A DNA stretch of 64,000 nucleotides from Pyrus communis (Eukaryota > Streptophyta > Magnoliopsida > Rosales > Rosaceae), in contig NC_084813.1 in assembly GCF_963583255.1 (NCBI RefSeq), positions 18,853,799-18,917,798 of the forward strand, given 5' to 3'. Position 1 is the first letter of the stretch, and each line of letters opens with the position of its first letter. Below are positions 15,908 to 28,449 of the stretch, one piece after another. The position numbers were made by a program, and so were the translations under genes. The notes below the pieces were generated by a model. That model searched no databases. It had not been told where the DNA came from and saw nothing but the letters and a program-made list of their open reading frames with translations.

Positions 15908-18900
15908 TTATGGATGCTCCCCCTGAATTGTATCTCCCCCTGATTCCGCATTCTTCAAATTGGTAAGCCGACATAATCCGATTCCCTGCACTAACTTCTG
16001 AATTGTATCTCCCCCTGATTCCGCATTCTTCAAATGCGCATTCTTCAAATTGGTGAATATGTTTGCCAAATTTTCATTGGAATGGATTTGTCTGACTTCA
16101 ATAACCTTAGCCTTCTGAAGCTCATATTTACTGAAAAATCTTGGAGATATGTGTTTAGTCTTATCGCCCTTGATGAATCCTTCTTTCATTTGGGCAACAC
16201 AGGCTGCATTATCTTCATGGATGACAGTTGGAATGTCTGTCTTTGAAGGTAGACCACATGAATTCCGGATGTGATGGATCATTGATCTTAACCAAGAACA
16301 TTCACGACTTGCTTCATGCAAAGCAATTATTTCCGAGCGATTGGAAGATGTAGCAACTAATGTTTGCTTTGTTAAGCGCCATGAAATTGCAGTCTCTCCA
16401 TTATTGAACACATATCCAGTTTGTGAGCGGGCTTTGTGCGGATCAGAGAGGAAACCAGCGTCTGTATGTCCAACAAGGATTTGGTCATTTGTGGACTTGT
16501 CTGAGTAGAAGAGACCCATGTCTGTTGTCCCACGAAGGTATCGTAGAACATCTCTGACTCCCTTCCAATGACGAATTGTTGGAGCAGAGCTATATCTTGC
16601 TAACAAGTTGACTGAAAAAGCTATATATGGTCTAGTAGATTGTGCTAAATACAATAAAGCACCTATTGCACTCAAATATGGTACTTCTGGACAAGGACCA
16701 GTTCATCATCTTCTTTTGGACGGAATGGATTTTTCTTAATGTCCAAAGAACGAACGACCATTGGGTTGCCTTGTCCATGCCAAATCGCTTCAGCATTTTT
16801 TCAATGTAAGCTGATTGATGGACCAAAATTCCATTAACACAATGCTCGATCTGCAGACCGAGAAAATATTTTGTTTTCCGAAGATCTTTCATTTCAAATT
16901 CGTTTTTCAGATATTCAGCAGTTTTATTGAGCTCTTCAGGGGTTCCAACTAGGTTTATATCATTGACATATACTGCCACTATAGCAAATCCAGTAGTTGA
17001 TTTCTTAATGAATACACAAGGGCAAATGACATTGTTGGCATATCCTTCTTTAATCAAATACTCACTCAAATAATTGTACTACATTCGTCCAAATTGTTTC
17101 AGCCCCTATATTGATCACCTTAATTTAATTGAGAACATAACTCGTGGTTTGTTAGTTGCTTCAGGCAACTTAAGTCCTTCTGGGACTTTCATATGTATGT
17201 CAGTATCTAATTCTCTATATAGATACGCAGTGATGACATCCATAAGTCGCATGTCAAGTTTTTTTTAAACCACCAAACTTATTAAGTAATGGAACATAAT
17301 TGCGTCCATTACAGGAGAGTATGTCTCTTCATAATCAATTTCAGGTCTTTGTGAAAAACCTTGTGCAATGAGTCTTACTTTGTATCTTGCAATCTCATTT
17401 TTCTCGTTGCGTTTCCTTGTGAATACCTATTTGTAACCCGCGGGGTTTACACCAGGCAGAGTTTGGACTATTGGTTCAAAAACTCTTCGCCTTTCCAAAG
17501 AATTTAATTTGCCTGGATTGCATCTTTCCACTTAGGCCAATCATGTCTCTGTTTGCATTCATCAACAGAGCGGGGCTCAATGTCATCGCTTAATATAATT
17601 TCAGTGACTATTGCAAATGCAAACATGTCGTCGATGATTATTTCATTTCGATCCCAATTCATTAGGACATGCATAATTTATGGATATTTCTTTGCTTTCA
17701 TGTACTTCTGTCTCTTCAGGGACATCTGTCTCATAAAGGACATTTTCTTTTTCTGGAAGTACAAAATCATGAATTGTGGATTTATCATTCATTTTCTTTT
17801 CCTGAATGATTTCACTTGGGTTCAACTGTGCTCTCATCTTTCTCTTTCGAGGGGCTGAATTTTTTGAACATGGGGGTCTACCACGCTTCAGGCGTGCACT
17901 AGATGAATCATTCACTGCCACTTTATTTTGTCTAACAGGGACATCAATTTTTGCATGTGCATTTGTAGCTGGTATATGTGACTTTGTCATTTTCGAAGCA
18001 TCATTAAATGCATTTGGCATTTGATTAGCAATACTTTGAAGATGAATGATCCTTTTCATTTCATTTTCACATTGAATGCTTCGCGGATCAAGATGAGACA
18101 AAGTGGGAACAACCCATGTCCGCTCTTGCCGTTCTTCTGGAACGGTCTTTTCTCCCCCTAACAACAGAAGGATGGTCTCATCAAAGTGACAATCAGCAAA
18201 ACGAGCTGTAAACATATCACTTGTCAAGGGTTCCAAATATCTAATGATAGATGGTGAATCAAAACCCACATAAATTCCCAGTTTGCACTGAGGTCCCATT
18301 TTAGTGCGTTGTGGCGGTGCAACAGACACATAAACAGCACAATCAAAAACTCGTAAATGTGAAATGTTTGGCTGATGCCCAAACACGAGTTGTATTGATG
18401 AATATTGGTGGTTGGCTATGGGTCTCAATCTAACCAATAATGCAGCATGTAATATGGCATGTCCCCATGCAGATACTGGCAATTTTGTTTTCATAAGCAG
18501 AGTGCTGGCTATTAATTAAAGCCGCTTGATAAATGCCTCTACTAAACCATTTTGAGTATGGACATGAAGAACAGGATGTTCAACATTAATGCCCAGTGTC
18601 ATACATTAATCATCAAATGTTTGAGACATAAATTCACCAACGTTATCAAGTCGGATTGACTTAATGGGATGATCTATGAACTGTGCTCGCAACTTAATTA
18701 CCTGAGCAAGAAGTCTTGTGAAAGCTACATTTCGAGTAGATAACAAGAAAACATGTGACCATCGGGTAGATGCATCAACCAAAACCATAAAATATCGAAA
18801 TGGTCCACAAGGTGGTTGAATAAGCCCACAAATATCCCCTTGGATCCTTTGCAAAAATGATGGGGATTCAGCATCAACCTTTAGTTGTGATGGTCTAATT

Positions 18901-19500
18901 ACCAACTTCCTTTGGGAACAAGCCTTGCAAGGGTTATCATTTAAGACACCAATATGTTTGTTCAATAATGGATGTCCATTAGAGTTGGTAATGATCCTAC
19001 GCATCATGGTGGATCCTAGATGACCCAAACGGTCATGCCAAAGCATATAAACTTTTGAGTTCATGAACTTCTGGTTCACGACATTATATGCCTCAATTGT
19101 CTTTATGTATGTATAATACAATCCACTCGATAAACCATGCAACTTCTCCAATATACGCTTCTGGGTATTATTGGAGGTAATGCATATATATTCCACATTT
19201 TCTGTACTTTTTGTTTCAATGTTGTATCCATTTAGACCTATGTCTTTAAAACTCAACAAATTTCCAATGGATCGAGTAATGTACAACACATTCTGTATAG
19301 ACAATATTGTTCCATTTGGTAACATGATTTGGGTTTTTCCTGAGCCTTCAATTACATCTGATGGCCCTGATATTGTTGTTACATGTACTTTTGCAAGTAC
19401 CAAATTCGAGAAATACTTTCAATCTCGAAGTATTGAATGCGTGGTTAAGCTATCTGCAAGACAAAGGTCTCTGTCATTGCTCTTGTTTTGAAAACAACCA
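15908..19500 (-). pseudogene. Copia copy 1 pol (protease, integrase, reverse transcriptase, RNase H)
   Basis: Read on the minus strand from 19500 downward. A protease region shows CLADSLTTH in place of the usual DSG-like site and a TGA stop at about 19404-19406. The GAG-pre-integrase zinc region (WHDRLGHLG, then CKACSQRK) and the integrase core (GDICG, IRLDNVGEF) occupy 18606-19403 and end in a TAA. A short bridge contains another stop. The integrase C-terminal region and a basic linker (KRGRPP) occupy 17643-18494. Reverse transcriptase lies at about 16640-17640 with several stops and YVND as its catalytic box. RNase H lies at 15908-16675 (GHTDAGFLSD, EDNAACV). The RNase H tail has a short internal duplication encoding NLKNAESGGDTIQ twice. 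Confidence 0.9.
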
Positions 19501-19642
19501 TAATTTTTATCCATGCTCTCTGAGTAATGGAAATTACAGTTAAAAGCAGTTTATTCATGTTGGAATACTACTTTTATTGAATTGAAAATGCGAGCATTAA
19601 ACCACAAGTACAAATAACAAGAGTACATTAAACATAAAAGAT

Positions 19643-20683
19643 TCAATCAGACCCATAAACTTCATTCCCTCTTTCAATAATAAAATCTGAAACATCTAGG
19701 TGGGTTGTGTTCAACTGTCCTAATAAATCACTCACTGGATCAGGTATATTAATCGGTTTAGCCTGGTCGAGGAAATTGGTCTCGACACCATTCTCCTTGA
19801 GGGAAGTTTGATACAGATCCACCATATGTTTTGCAGTACGACAGGTACGCGCCCAGTGCCCATTGCCACCGCACCTATGGCAAACTACTTCAGGATTTCT
19901 AGGAGTGTTCATATGAGCTATGCCTTTCTGGCGATATGCATTCTTAAAGCTCGAGCCTATATTATGCCTTGGAACCTGGACACCATGGTTCTTGCCTTTC
20001 CCATTCCACCGGCCTCGCTTGTGGCCATGTCTTCGTTTGTAATTATTGCCACGAGAGGATGTGGTATTCCCTTTAAGGGAAGCCGCATTCACTTCTAAGA
20101 ATGGTGCAGATCCAGTAAGCTGGGACTGATGATTCTTCATCAGAAACTCATTGTTTTGTTCAGCCATGAGGAGTACATATATCAACTGGTTGTACTCAGT
20201 AAAGCCTTTTTCTCTATACTGTTGCTGCATGAGCACTTTAGAGGCATGAAAAGTGCTGAAAGTCTTTTCCAGCATATCTTCCTCAGTGATCGTTTCTCCA
20301 CAGAGCTTCAACTAGGAAGTAATTCTGAACATAGCAGAATTGTACTCAGCCACCGTCTTGAAATCCATCCTTAGGTGAGCCCATTCATAACGAGCCATTG
20401 GAAGAATCACCGTCTTCTGGTGATTGCATCTATTTTTCAGTGCCTTCCAGAGGGTTAGTGGATCTTCAACCATGAGGTACTCGCTCTTCAGTCCCTCATC
20501 AAGGTGGCGATGGATAAAGATCATGGCATTCGCCTGATCTTGAGAGGATGCACTGTTATCCTCCTTAATGGTTTCCCCAAGATTTCCTGCCTCCAGATGG
20601 ATCTTGGCATCCATTACCCAGGTAAGGTAATTCTTTCCAGTAATATTCAGGGTAACAAAATCAAGCTTTGCCAAGTTCTCCAT
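19643..20683 (-). pseudogene. Copia copy 1 gag with one in-frame amber codon
   Basis: The likely start is the ATG at 20683 (MENLAKLDF). The frame carries the Copia gag core (NYLTWVMDAKIHLE, then LWKALKNRC) and ends after a CCHC zinc knuckle, CHRCGGNGHWARTC, and a tail ending EVYGSD. A single TAG at 20314-20312 splits it, and the same frame continues at once with LKLCGETITEEDM. Total length would be 346 codons. The amber is shared with copy 2, so it predates the duplication. It is probably a decayed Gln codon, though readthrough cannot be excluded. Confidence 0.85.
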
Positions 20684-20869
20684 TTTCTCTTCTAAAAGAA
20701 AATTGAGGTGTGTAAAAACTTGCAATAATATGTATTCTGGAGGAATATTTTGTTAGAACTTCTAGTTCTTACAAATTTTTCATTTTGATCTTCATGTCAA
20801 AATGATAAGTACTCGAAACTTCAGGCTCGAGATTTACATGATTAATGAGAAAGGCGATTGTACCGCAAC

Positions 20870-21150
20870 ATTCTCATCAGAACAAGCATAGGATGGACGA
20901 TTATTCCGCACCACTTTAAACAGCAGGAGAATTTAAATATACAGAGTAGAGTGCACGATTATACCGCACCACTTAAAATTGCGATAAAATTTAAATGTGC
21001 AGAGCAGGGTGGGTGATTATTCCACACCACCTAAAATTGCAATAAAATTAAATATGCAGGATAGGATGGGCAATCATACCGCTCCATCTAAAATTACAGT
21101 AAAATTAAATCTGCAGTCCAAGATAGACAATGATACCGCACCATCTTTGA
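20870..21150 (-). repeat. Tandem repeats in the Copia leader (copy 1)
   Basis: Five imperfect units of roughly 55-65 bp between the 5' LTR and gag. Each contains a version of 'gattataccgcaccac' followed by 'aaaattgcaataaaatt'. The corresponding block in copy 2 is 62755-63035. Confidence 0.75.
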
Positions 21151-21390
21151 TTGCATAAATAAACATTAGGTTAGTAGTCAATAGCTACACCAAATAAGAA
21201 ATCAAAGATATAAGTAATTGTTATGTTAAGAACTAAAAGCAAGCATGGTGCAAACAGTTCTTCGCGAGGGTATATCCAACAGTTGAAGCAGAGGAAGAAG
21301 AAGAACAGTAAAATTCTTAGAGGAAACATTTTTTTTCTTTTCTTTCGGCGAAGAGAAATGAGAAATGGTTAGAGACTCGTGCTGATAACG

Positions 21391-21689
21391 TGTTATAAAT
21401 AAGCAAAAGTTAGAGAAATAACCTTTGCTAAGAGCGAGGGTGAAGCGGGTGCAAATATTACACTGTTTAGTTTTTTTAATACTACCACAAAATTATTGCA
21501 AGTGTGAAAATAAGAGTTACTGAAGGTAGTATATTTCTTTCTTTTCTCTTTTCTGTGTTTTTCCACTTTGAACAATCGAAGTGCTATTATTTATAGAGCC
21601 ACTTCAAAGGAAACTTACAAAAGGGTTACTATTTAGCATATGAGTCTTTACTATACACATGTGGGCAAACATACCCACTATTTACAACA
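21391..21689 (-). repeat. Copia copy 1, 5' LTR
   Basis: 299 bp. In the sense direction it starts TGTTGTAAATAG at 21689 and ends TATTTATAACA at 21391. Just inside it the sense strand reads CGTTATCAGCACGAG, the place of the primer-binding site, though I could not match it to a specific tRNA. Confidence 0.9.
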
Positions 21690-22054
21690 TTGTCGACGTT
21701 GTTGGTGACTTTTGCAAAAAATCAACGATTTTTTTTTTATTAGACGGCCTACATGGTTGGACTGTTGATTCAACCAGTGGGTCAAATTCAATTTTTTTAG
21801 AAAAATCAAATTTATCAATGATGGAGATTGAATATTAGCAAATCTAATAGTAAAGAAAAGATCTAATAACCCAAAGTTAAGTCCAATAGCGAAAACAATT
21901 AAAAACATTATATAAATCATAATCACTTAGAAACTCTATAAATACCTATGTATTTGTTCAAACATCCACACAAAATTCACTTTCGTCAAACGATTCTTCT
22001 TCTTTTTCTTTCTACCCACCTATGTATTTGTGTTTAAGAATGGGTAGGCTGTGT

Positions 22055-22096
22055 ATTTGTCCATGTTATTTCATGTGGCAAATAACATGGACAAAT
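22055..22096. repeat. Perfect 17-bp hairpin
   Basis: ATTTGTCCATGTTATTT (22055-22071), an 8-nt loop, then its exact complement AAATAACATGGACAAAT (22080-22096). Also present intact in copy 2 at 63940-63981. It may be the centre of a small foldback repeat. Confidence 0.85.
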
Positions 22097-22113
22097 GTGA
22101 AAGAATGAGGTAG

Positions 22114-24096
22114 GTTTAGTGATTTTTTATTATTTATTATAATCTAAATATTTTTGGGACAAAATGTCTATAAAAATAAATTAGGATAATCTACATAAAT
22201 TTTATTTTAAAAAAAAAAGCTACAAAAAAAAGGTTAAAAATCATTCTTCAACAACTTCGGATTCTTATTTAAATAAAAAAAATAAAAAAAAACTGTTTCT
22301 AAGTTACAACCAAAATTTTTTGGGCTAAAAATTTAAATTTTTACTTCAACCATTGGAGTTGGTCTTATAGAGTTAATATGTATATGTATGTCTTATACAC
22401 TAACAAGTAACACCAGCATCATCTTTCTATTCAAACTTCAGATTATCTTGCCCCATCTGTTCTTGATGAAATAAAGCTGCAGATGATCAAATTTTTATAT
22501 AGAGGAGATAAAAATCTCTCTCATGCGTACATCAGATCAATATCATGTAATAGATATCTATACAGCACTATCCTCCTTGCAATCTTGTGATTGTGACTAT
22601 ATAACTCGAAGAATCCAATCATATATTAATAAGAAGTAATCCATTTCCCTATTAAGACAGAGTACAAAATTGTCATATAATTGTCTTGTGGAATCTGCGT
22701 CTCTATGAGAGACTTTCATGTGTCACCCGGAGAAAAATTCCAAACTACGGCCAAATATTTTTTATTTTTTTCCTGATTTTCAAACGAGTACATTGATTGA
22801 TTAAACACTTCGTACATCAAAATAACCTTTGTCACATGAAGTTCAAAAACTTGGAGGTGACATTTAAATATTTAGGTAACCCGAATTGGTGTTGTTTCTT
22901 AATCTCTACCTCAATAAACCCTAATTAAAAGAGTCGAAGCCACATTTAGGATTATGTGCCAGCACTGGAAGTACTTAGGACCATATGCATGCATACAACT
23001 AGAACTTGCTAAACCATGTATGTGCTCCCCAAGCTAAGGTGTTAGCAGATACTTCCCCCATGCATGTACCATATTGAAGAAAATAAATGCTAATAAATCT
23101 CAAGTTAACTTCAAGGTGCGCCCTTCAAGGAATGGAGCTTTGATGTCTCATCCAGATAATATATGTCTTGATATCGTATTTAGTCCCACTATTGAACGAC
23201 TGTCAATATTAATACCATCAACTATGTTTTGATATCAAATATATGTCTTGATATTTGACAACAAACTTGCCAACATGTCATCGATAATTTCTGATAATGT
23301 TAACATAGATAGTTTAGGGCTTGTTTAATAACTATTTTGTTTATATTTTTTATTTGCATCTTCAATGTGTTGAAAAAGTTAATTAGTTAGCAATTTAGTT
23401 TATTGTAGTGTAAGGGAATTTTCGTTTTCAAATCTTAGGGGTTTTTTGTGACCCATAAGTATTTTTATTTCTTGTCTATTAAACTTTAGGGTTAGTTTTT
23501 TACAAATGAATATTTGTGACTTAAGTCTAACAAAATGTAGTTTATTTGGGTTATGTAACATTATTGGTAATGTTGTAGTGTTCTTTTTGGTGGAAAGTGC
23601 TATTCACGCACATGTTTTTACCTTTCACACATCCTTGTTAATTTTTTACCATTAATCTTTTTCAATTCATTTGATCTCATGGCCAGAAATTGAGAGAGGT
23701 GTGAGAGGAGTAAAAATGGGTATATGGATATCACTACTCTTTTTGTTTTGTTTTGGTAAAGTTAGTAGCATTAAAGTTTTTCATTTAATTGCTAAGGGAA
23801 GAAGTATTAAGAAAGAATGAAAACAAAACTTAAAAAGTGAAAACAACTTTAAAATAGTTTTCTAGTTTCTTTAATATAAGAGGTATTGCACAACATATTA
23901 GTGTCAGACTAATCTCTCGATACCACATGAGTCGACATCATATTTTTATCCTCCGGGTCAAACGGTACGCCGCCAAAGCAAAGTCAGGGGCACCAAAGAA
24001 TGCATCCCTAGAGTTTGAATTCGAGTTAGAGATTCTAACCTATAGTCGCTTTTCACTATATCAACCCCTTGAGTTTTTTTCTATCCAATTTGTGTA
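22114..24096. other. Intergenic, nothing recognised
   Basis: AT-rich DNA with no open frame of gene-like length, no clear terminal repeats and no RNA gene. Confidence 0.5.
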
Positions 24097-24257
24097 ATGT
24101 TAGGGAGACCAAATTTCTAAACCAAATTTTGTAAACCAAATAATGTGGATGTTGATGATTGAATTGTTACTTAAATGTCGATTAACATGCTTATTTCTTA
24201 TTGGTGACCCATGATTTGGTTTACAAATTTGATTTAAAAATTTAGTCTTCCTATCAT
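24097..24257. mobile_element. 161-bp MITE with TA target duplication
   Basis: Inverted ends of about 48 bp: 'atgttagggagaccaaattt' on the left, and 'atgataggaagactaaattt' for the right end read on the other strand. TA flanks each side (24095-24096 and 24258-24259), as for Tc1/mariner-type MITEs. Non-coding. Confidence 0.75.
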
Positions 24258-24354
24258 TATCCTTTTTTTTCCCAAATATTTCATCTATCATTAGCTAGCA
24301 CAAATAGTAAAATAAAAAAAATAAGAAACAAAATAATTATCAATTGAACACTTA

Positions 24355-24717
24355 CACTATGTTTGGATGAAGAAATTTAAGATTACTAAGGAATTTTAAA
24401 ATGAGAGAAATTGAAATGACGAGATTTTATTTTCTAGAATTTGTAAATTTTCTTGTTTGGTTAACCTAAAAGAACAATGAATTGAATACGAAATTTGTTA
24501 TTTTAAACTCTCAATCATAAAAATTAAGAAATGGTGCTTATTTACATATAATTTAAACTTGGAAATTGGAGATTCCAAACTCTAAGTTTTTTTTCCAAGC
24601 TGAAATTTTAAATTTCTATGTTTATGAATCCAAACAAGGGAATTGATGCATGTCAATTTATAAATTCTGATTTTTTACTTAAATTCTAAGTTTATTTCCC
24701 TTTATCCAAACATAATG
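24355..24717. mobile_element. 363-bp MITE with TTA target duplication
   Basis: The ends are CACTATGTTTGGATGAAG on the left, and CATTATGTTTGGATAAAG for the right end on the other strand. TTA flanks it at 24352-24354 and 24718-24720. The size and the TTA site fit Tourist (PIF/Harbinger) MITEs. A CACTA-type relic, also with a 3-bp site, is the alternative. Non-coding. Confidence 0.7.
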
Positions 24718-24720
24718 TTA

Positions 24721-25199
24721 AGTTGTGACAACGATTAGAAGTACTGAAGTGAGTGATTGCACGTGCAATCCTTGTGGTCCCAGAAAGATGAGAGAATCAT
24801 TACCCGTGGGCAAAACTAATATGAAGGAAATTTTATGCAGGTCACACCCGTGCGTGTATGGTGGAAAATGGTCTTTATCCAAGGGTTGCCAGGGTGGGGT
24901 CGAACAACAAAAAGAGATAAGGGGTGGGGGTTGGGGTTGGATTGAAATCAAAATAGGCAGAAGCTGGTACACTATACTTCTAAACAAAATAGTTTCGAAT
25001 TATTTTCTGCTTTAAAAGGGAAAAGTTTAGGGATGCAACATGACCTTGAATCTTCAGATTTGTTCTCTCTACTTTCAATTTGGTTATGACAATTACTAAT
25101 CTTTTAGAATGTGTCAATTTGCTTTATAGTGCTACATTTTTTCATAAAATTAAGAGTTATTTTTGTTCATTCAAGTGGGGAGAACAAATAAAAAATATG
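24721..25199. other. Intergenic, nothing recognised
   Basis: Contains short overlapping frames on both strands (24718-25015) without family similarity or coding texture. Confidence 0.5.
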
Positions 25200-26640
25200 A
25201 CAGTTGTTTGGGACCAATTGGTACGCGTTAAATAATTAGAGAGCTAAGAATAAAATGAAAGTCGAACAGGAAAATCGAAAGAAAGTTGTAAGTTCACGAA
25301 GCATTTCTAATTTCAACTTTCTTAAATAAGTAATGTGTGGAAGGCTTCAGATACAAGTAGGAGGATTATAGGACACATCACCCCAAATGCCTATTTTCCT
25401 AACATGGACTGCTCATCCTCTACCCTATGAACCATTGCTGAACTGGGCTCCTGAAATTTCATGTAATTAATCCCTAGACCGAAGTCAAAAATAAAATCAA
25501 ATCTCGAGGTCGATATGAAAGTGATTAAAAAATGGAAAGCTCAAATATAAGAACGAATGTGATACATGAGTATATTATTGGCATGAACGTTGCACGTGAT
25601 GTTACTAATTCATTCAATGAACAAGAATTTATCGTGATATATGATTAAACTCATTATTTATTTTTATTAGATTCTCTGAAGTTCAAACTCACTCACATAC
25701 TATTAAAAATCATATATATAGGAAGCCATTAAGGGAAGAGATCTCCATTTGTCAAAAAAAATGGAGACACCCTCTTGACCGTTAGATTTGGCTTTAATGA
25801 AATTTTGTGGCCTGTGATTTAACCACAACCCTTCTTAGCAAAAACAGAAACTGAAAATTAACCACAACCCTGTTACACACCTTCTTCATCCTCGTATCAA
25901 TTCTCAATGAATTCGAAGCGAAATATCAATTTATGTCGATGATGAAGTCAAGTGACTTAGCCAGGGCCTGCATAATTAAATAGTAAAAACCCTAGATATA
26001 ACAATATCAGATGAACAAAAGTTCGTATGCTAAGCACAATTTTGTATACACGAAACTAAATTCCACGAAACATTTTGTCGTAAAGAGTTGTATCAGCTTT
26101 GTGAAATTTTACCGTCATTTTCTCTTGGTTGGATGAGACAACGAAATTGTCTGCACCAAGCAGAGTTAGAGCTTCCTCTTTCTTTGATAAGCTTGTGCTG
26201 AAAACTGTCACGTTTAGTCCGAACGCCTTCCCAAATTTCACTGCCAAGTGTCCGAGACCACCAAGGCCAATCACACCCAGTGAATTTCCGGCCTGGTTCA
26301 TTTTATGGCGGATCATTGGAGCATAAACAGTAATGCCGGCGCAAAGCAGAGGTGCTGCAGAAGCCAAGGGGTAGCCCTCTGGTATCTTGAAGCAGTACCT
26401 ATAATAATTTCAAGAACAAAGTTAACATCCTCATTTGTGATAGATTCGTACTGTTTCCGGATTTCTTAAGCATTAAGACACTATAAGTCTAGGCACTCGC
26501 GTTGCAGTTATTGCAAATACGCAGGGTCGATGGTCACAAAATCTAAAACAATAAACTAAACATATCCTAATAGATGATGATACAGAAGTACGGGTTGACA
26601 CATTACATTTGACATGGAGAATACTAAGGTTGGGTTTGGT
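25200..26640 (-). pseudogene. CAD-type alcohol dehydrogenase relic (exon 4 and a stub of exon 5)
   Basis: A diverged copy of 28450-30370. Exon 4 is complete at 26113-26398 (286 bp, as in the intact gene, open and with both splice sites, Rossmann motif GLGGLGH). Only the first 30 or so bases of exon 5 remain (about 25936-25967). A deletion of roughly 415 bp then joins this stub straight to the 3' flank, removing the rest of exon 5 and exon 6. On the other side similarity to intron 3 stops at 26626, exactly where exon 3 would begin, and unrelated sequence follows. No exons 1-3 are present. It cannot make an enzyme. The intact gene is at 29090-32559. Confidence 0.9.
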
Positions 26641-27086
26641 AATTCCCGTGTCTCTTCCCAGGAGTTGAGAAATGTAAGATTCTTTACCCGCCTTTGGTAA
26701 TTACCCGTACCATTTTCTTTTTTTTCCCATATTTCGTATGTGTAAATTGAAAACAAAATTTGTTTCATTTCCAGTTGCATACTTGAATTTACAAAATGAC
26801 TTGCTTGAAACAAGTGCAGTGTTAACGTGAAGCCCCGCACAAGCTATGTAACATTGTATGATTAGTTCATGACACTATGATATCGGTCTACCCATTCACA
26901 CAAAAGCCCAAATTTCAAATTCTAAATATGCAATTAATAGGGGCATTGATCATAAGAAAAACGTAGTTATTGTTCGCCATCCCATCTAGGGCTGGTTATG
27001 GCTAATTAAGGATCCTAGGGCAAAAACTAAGTTAGGCCCTTGGCAATACAAAATTTTCATAAATACTCAAATGTGACGCAATCATT

Positions 27087-27252
27087 GCCAATTACTACTA
27101 CGGTCTAGCAGTATTTCCCTTCACTTGTAAGTGAAAGGTCATAGTTTCGATTCTTGCCAAAAGGGAATTTGAACCACATTATTATGACTAGCCCCAGTGT
27201 GAGGATTAGCCCACCCCCCACTCCCAGCATGTTATCGTTTGTTCAAAAAAAA
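27087..27252 (+). mobile_element. tRNA-related SINE with 17-bp target duplication
   Basis: A 166-bp unit beginning GCCAATTACTACTACGGTC, with a B-box-like 'agtttcgattcttgcc', a body containing 'gtgaggattagcccaccc' and an A-rich tail. It is flanked by AATGTGACGCAATCATT (27070-27086) and the same site with two changes (27253-27269). The long duplication next to a poly(A) tail shows LINE-driven retroposition. Confidence 0.85.
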
Positions 27253-27269
27253 AATGTGATGCAACCATT

Positions 27270-28449
27270 ATTTCAGTCTGTCCTTTTTTTGTCTACCCTC
27301 TCACCTTCACACCTGAAGACGGTTATTTTCCAACCACCAAGCTAATGCACAATCATGCAATAGAAGAGAAAATTGAGGCTATTGTTATCTAATATGATTG
27401 GATCATTGATTACTCATATTTCTCAACGCATACCTGTTTGGGCCTTAAATATTAGGTTTGGGCAAAAGAGAGATGACTAGGTTAAAAGGTTGTGGTTCGC
27501 TGCCCAATACTGATTTCTCAAGTCAGGTGATGTTCAGCCATGGAAGGAATGATTCGATTGAGTTCTAATTAAATTGAAATTGCTAAGGATCATGGTAGAT
27601 ATTGATAAGATTCTAATTATTACAAGAGTCAAGACTTGTGACTGATCAAATAACAAGTGAATTTAATCCATAAGACGGCTAGGTTATGAATCCTAGTTCA
27701 AGTCGAAGTGGCTGAGACCATGTGCGGATCGGGTTTGTTTAGTGAAAGGATAATATCATAGATATCTAGAAAAGCACCGAAGAAATATAGTTCTATTAGG
27801 ATTCTACTTCAGCTAGCTTGGTCACCACGAAATCCTACCTTATAAATAGAAGTGGTTCTTCAACTCAACACACAAATGTCATGCGCAAAACCTCGCTCTA
27901 TGCTAATCCTTCTCGTACTCTGAGATGTCACTAACTCACCTAACTCCTTCGTCAACTTCAGGTTGGAGTAACAACACTATGTTGACAACTGACGACATCT
28001 TCAATTTGGATTAACAACGCTGGAGCTATAGAATCAAGGGACTGAGAAATTCCTTCAGTTTAGATTAATAGCACTACTTTGAGTTTGGCTAGTTACTTAT
28101 CCAAGTCTCTGCCATCGAGGAGCCATTGGTTTTCTTAGTGAAAGAGATCATCTCACTACCCTCTTGGTGATGAGGTGTTACCAGATTTCTCAGTGTTCAG
28201 CACATTTAAAGTTGAACCTTAATTGAACTTCACAATGACTAGCAACCTTGTATTTAGGTTCTAAAACCCAAGGCCAAGACATGTTCCTTCCTCGCCCGTG
28301 ATCGCTTGAATACAAAAGTCAGCAACGCATTTGACACCACCACCACATCTATTCTACTCACTTGATTGAACTTAGTCTCAAGTTGACACCCCCGCATCCA
28401 CTAAAAAAACGTAGTTAGCTCTTCATTATTCGGTCTACATGACAATTTG
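27270..28449. other. Intergenic between CAD relic and CAD gene, no gene seen
   Basis: No open frame with gene features. The piece at about 27640-28400 is slightly richer in GC than its neighbours and reads like an old transposon fragment, but I cannot name it. Confidence 0.4.

Larger units (their letters stand above)
15387..21689 (-). mobile_element. Ty1/Copia LTR retrotransposon, full-length but decayed (copy 1)
   Basis: 6303 bp, bounded by a perfect 5-bp target duplication TTGTC (15382-15386 and 21690-21694). The two LTRs are 299 bp each. Order in the sense (minus) direction is 5' LTR, leader with tandem repeats, gag with zinc knuckle, protease, integrase, reverse transcriptase, RNase H, a purine-rich tract (AAAGGGGAGC) and 3' LTR. 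Integrase before reverse transcriptase defines Copia. The reading frames hold several stops, and the reverse transcriptase metal-binding box is YVND, not YVDD, so it cannot move by itself. The LTRs differ at roughly a dozen of 299 sites (about 4%), so the insertion is not very recent. Copy 2 at 57271-63574 carries the same TSD. Confidence 0.95.

Noticed and set aside
17553..20695. Plus-strand frames across the Copia element
   Set aside because: Shadows of the minus-strand gag-pol frames, e.g. 19171-19491 opposite integrase.
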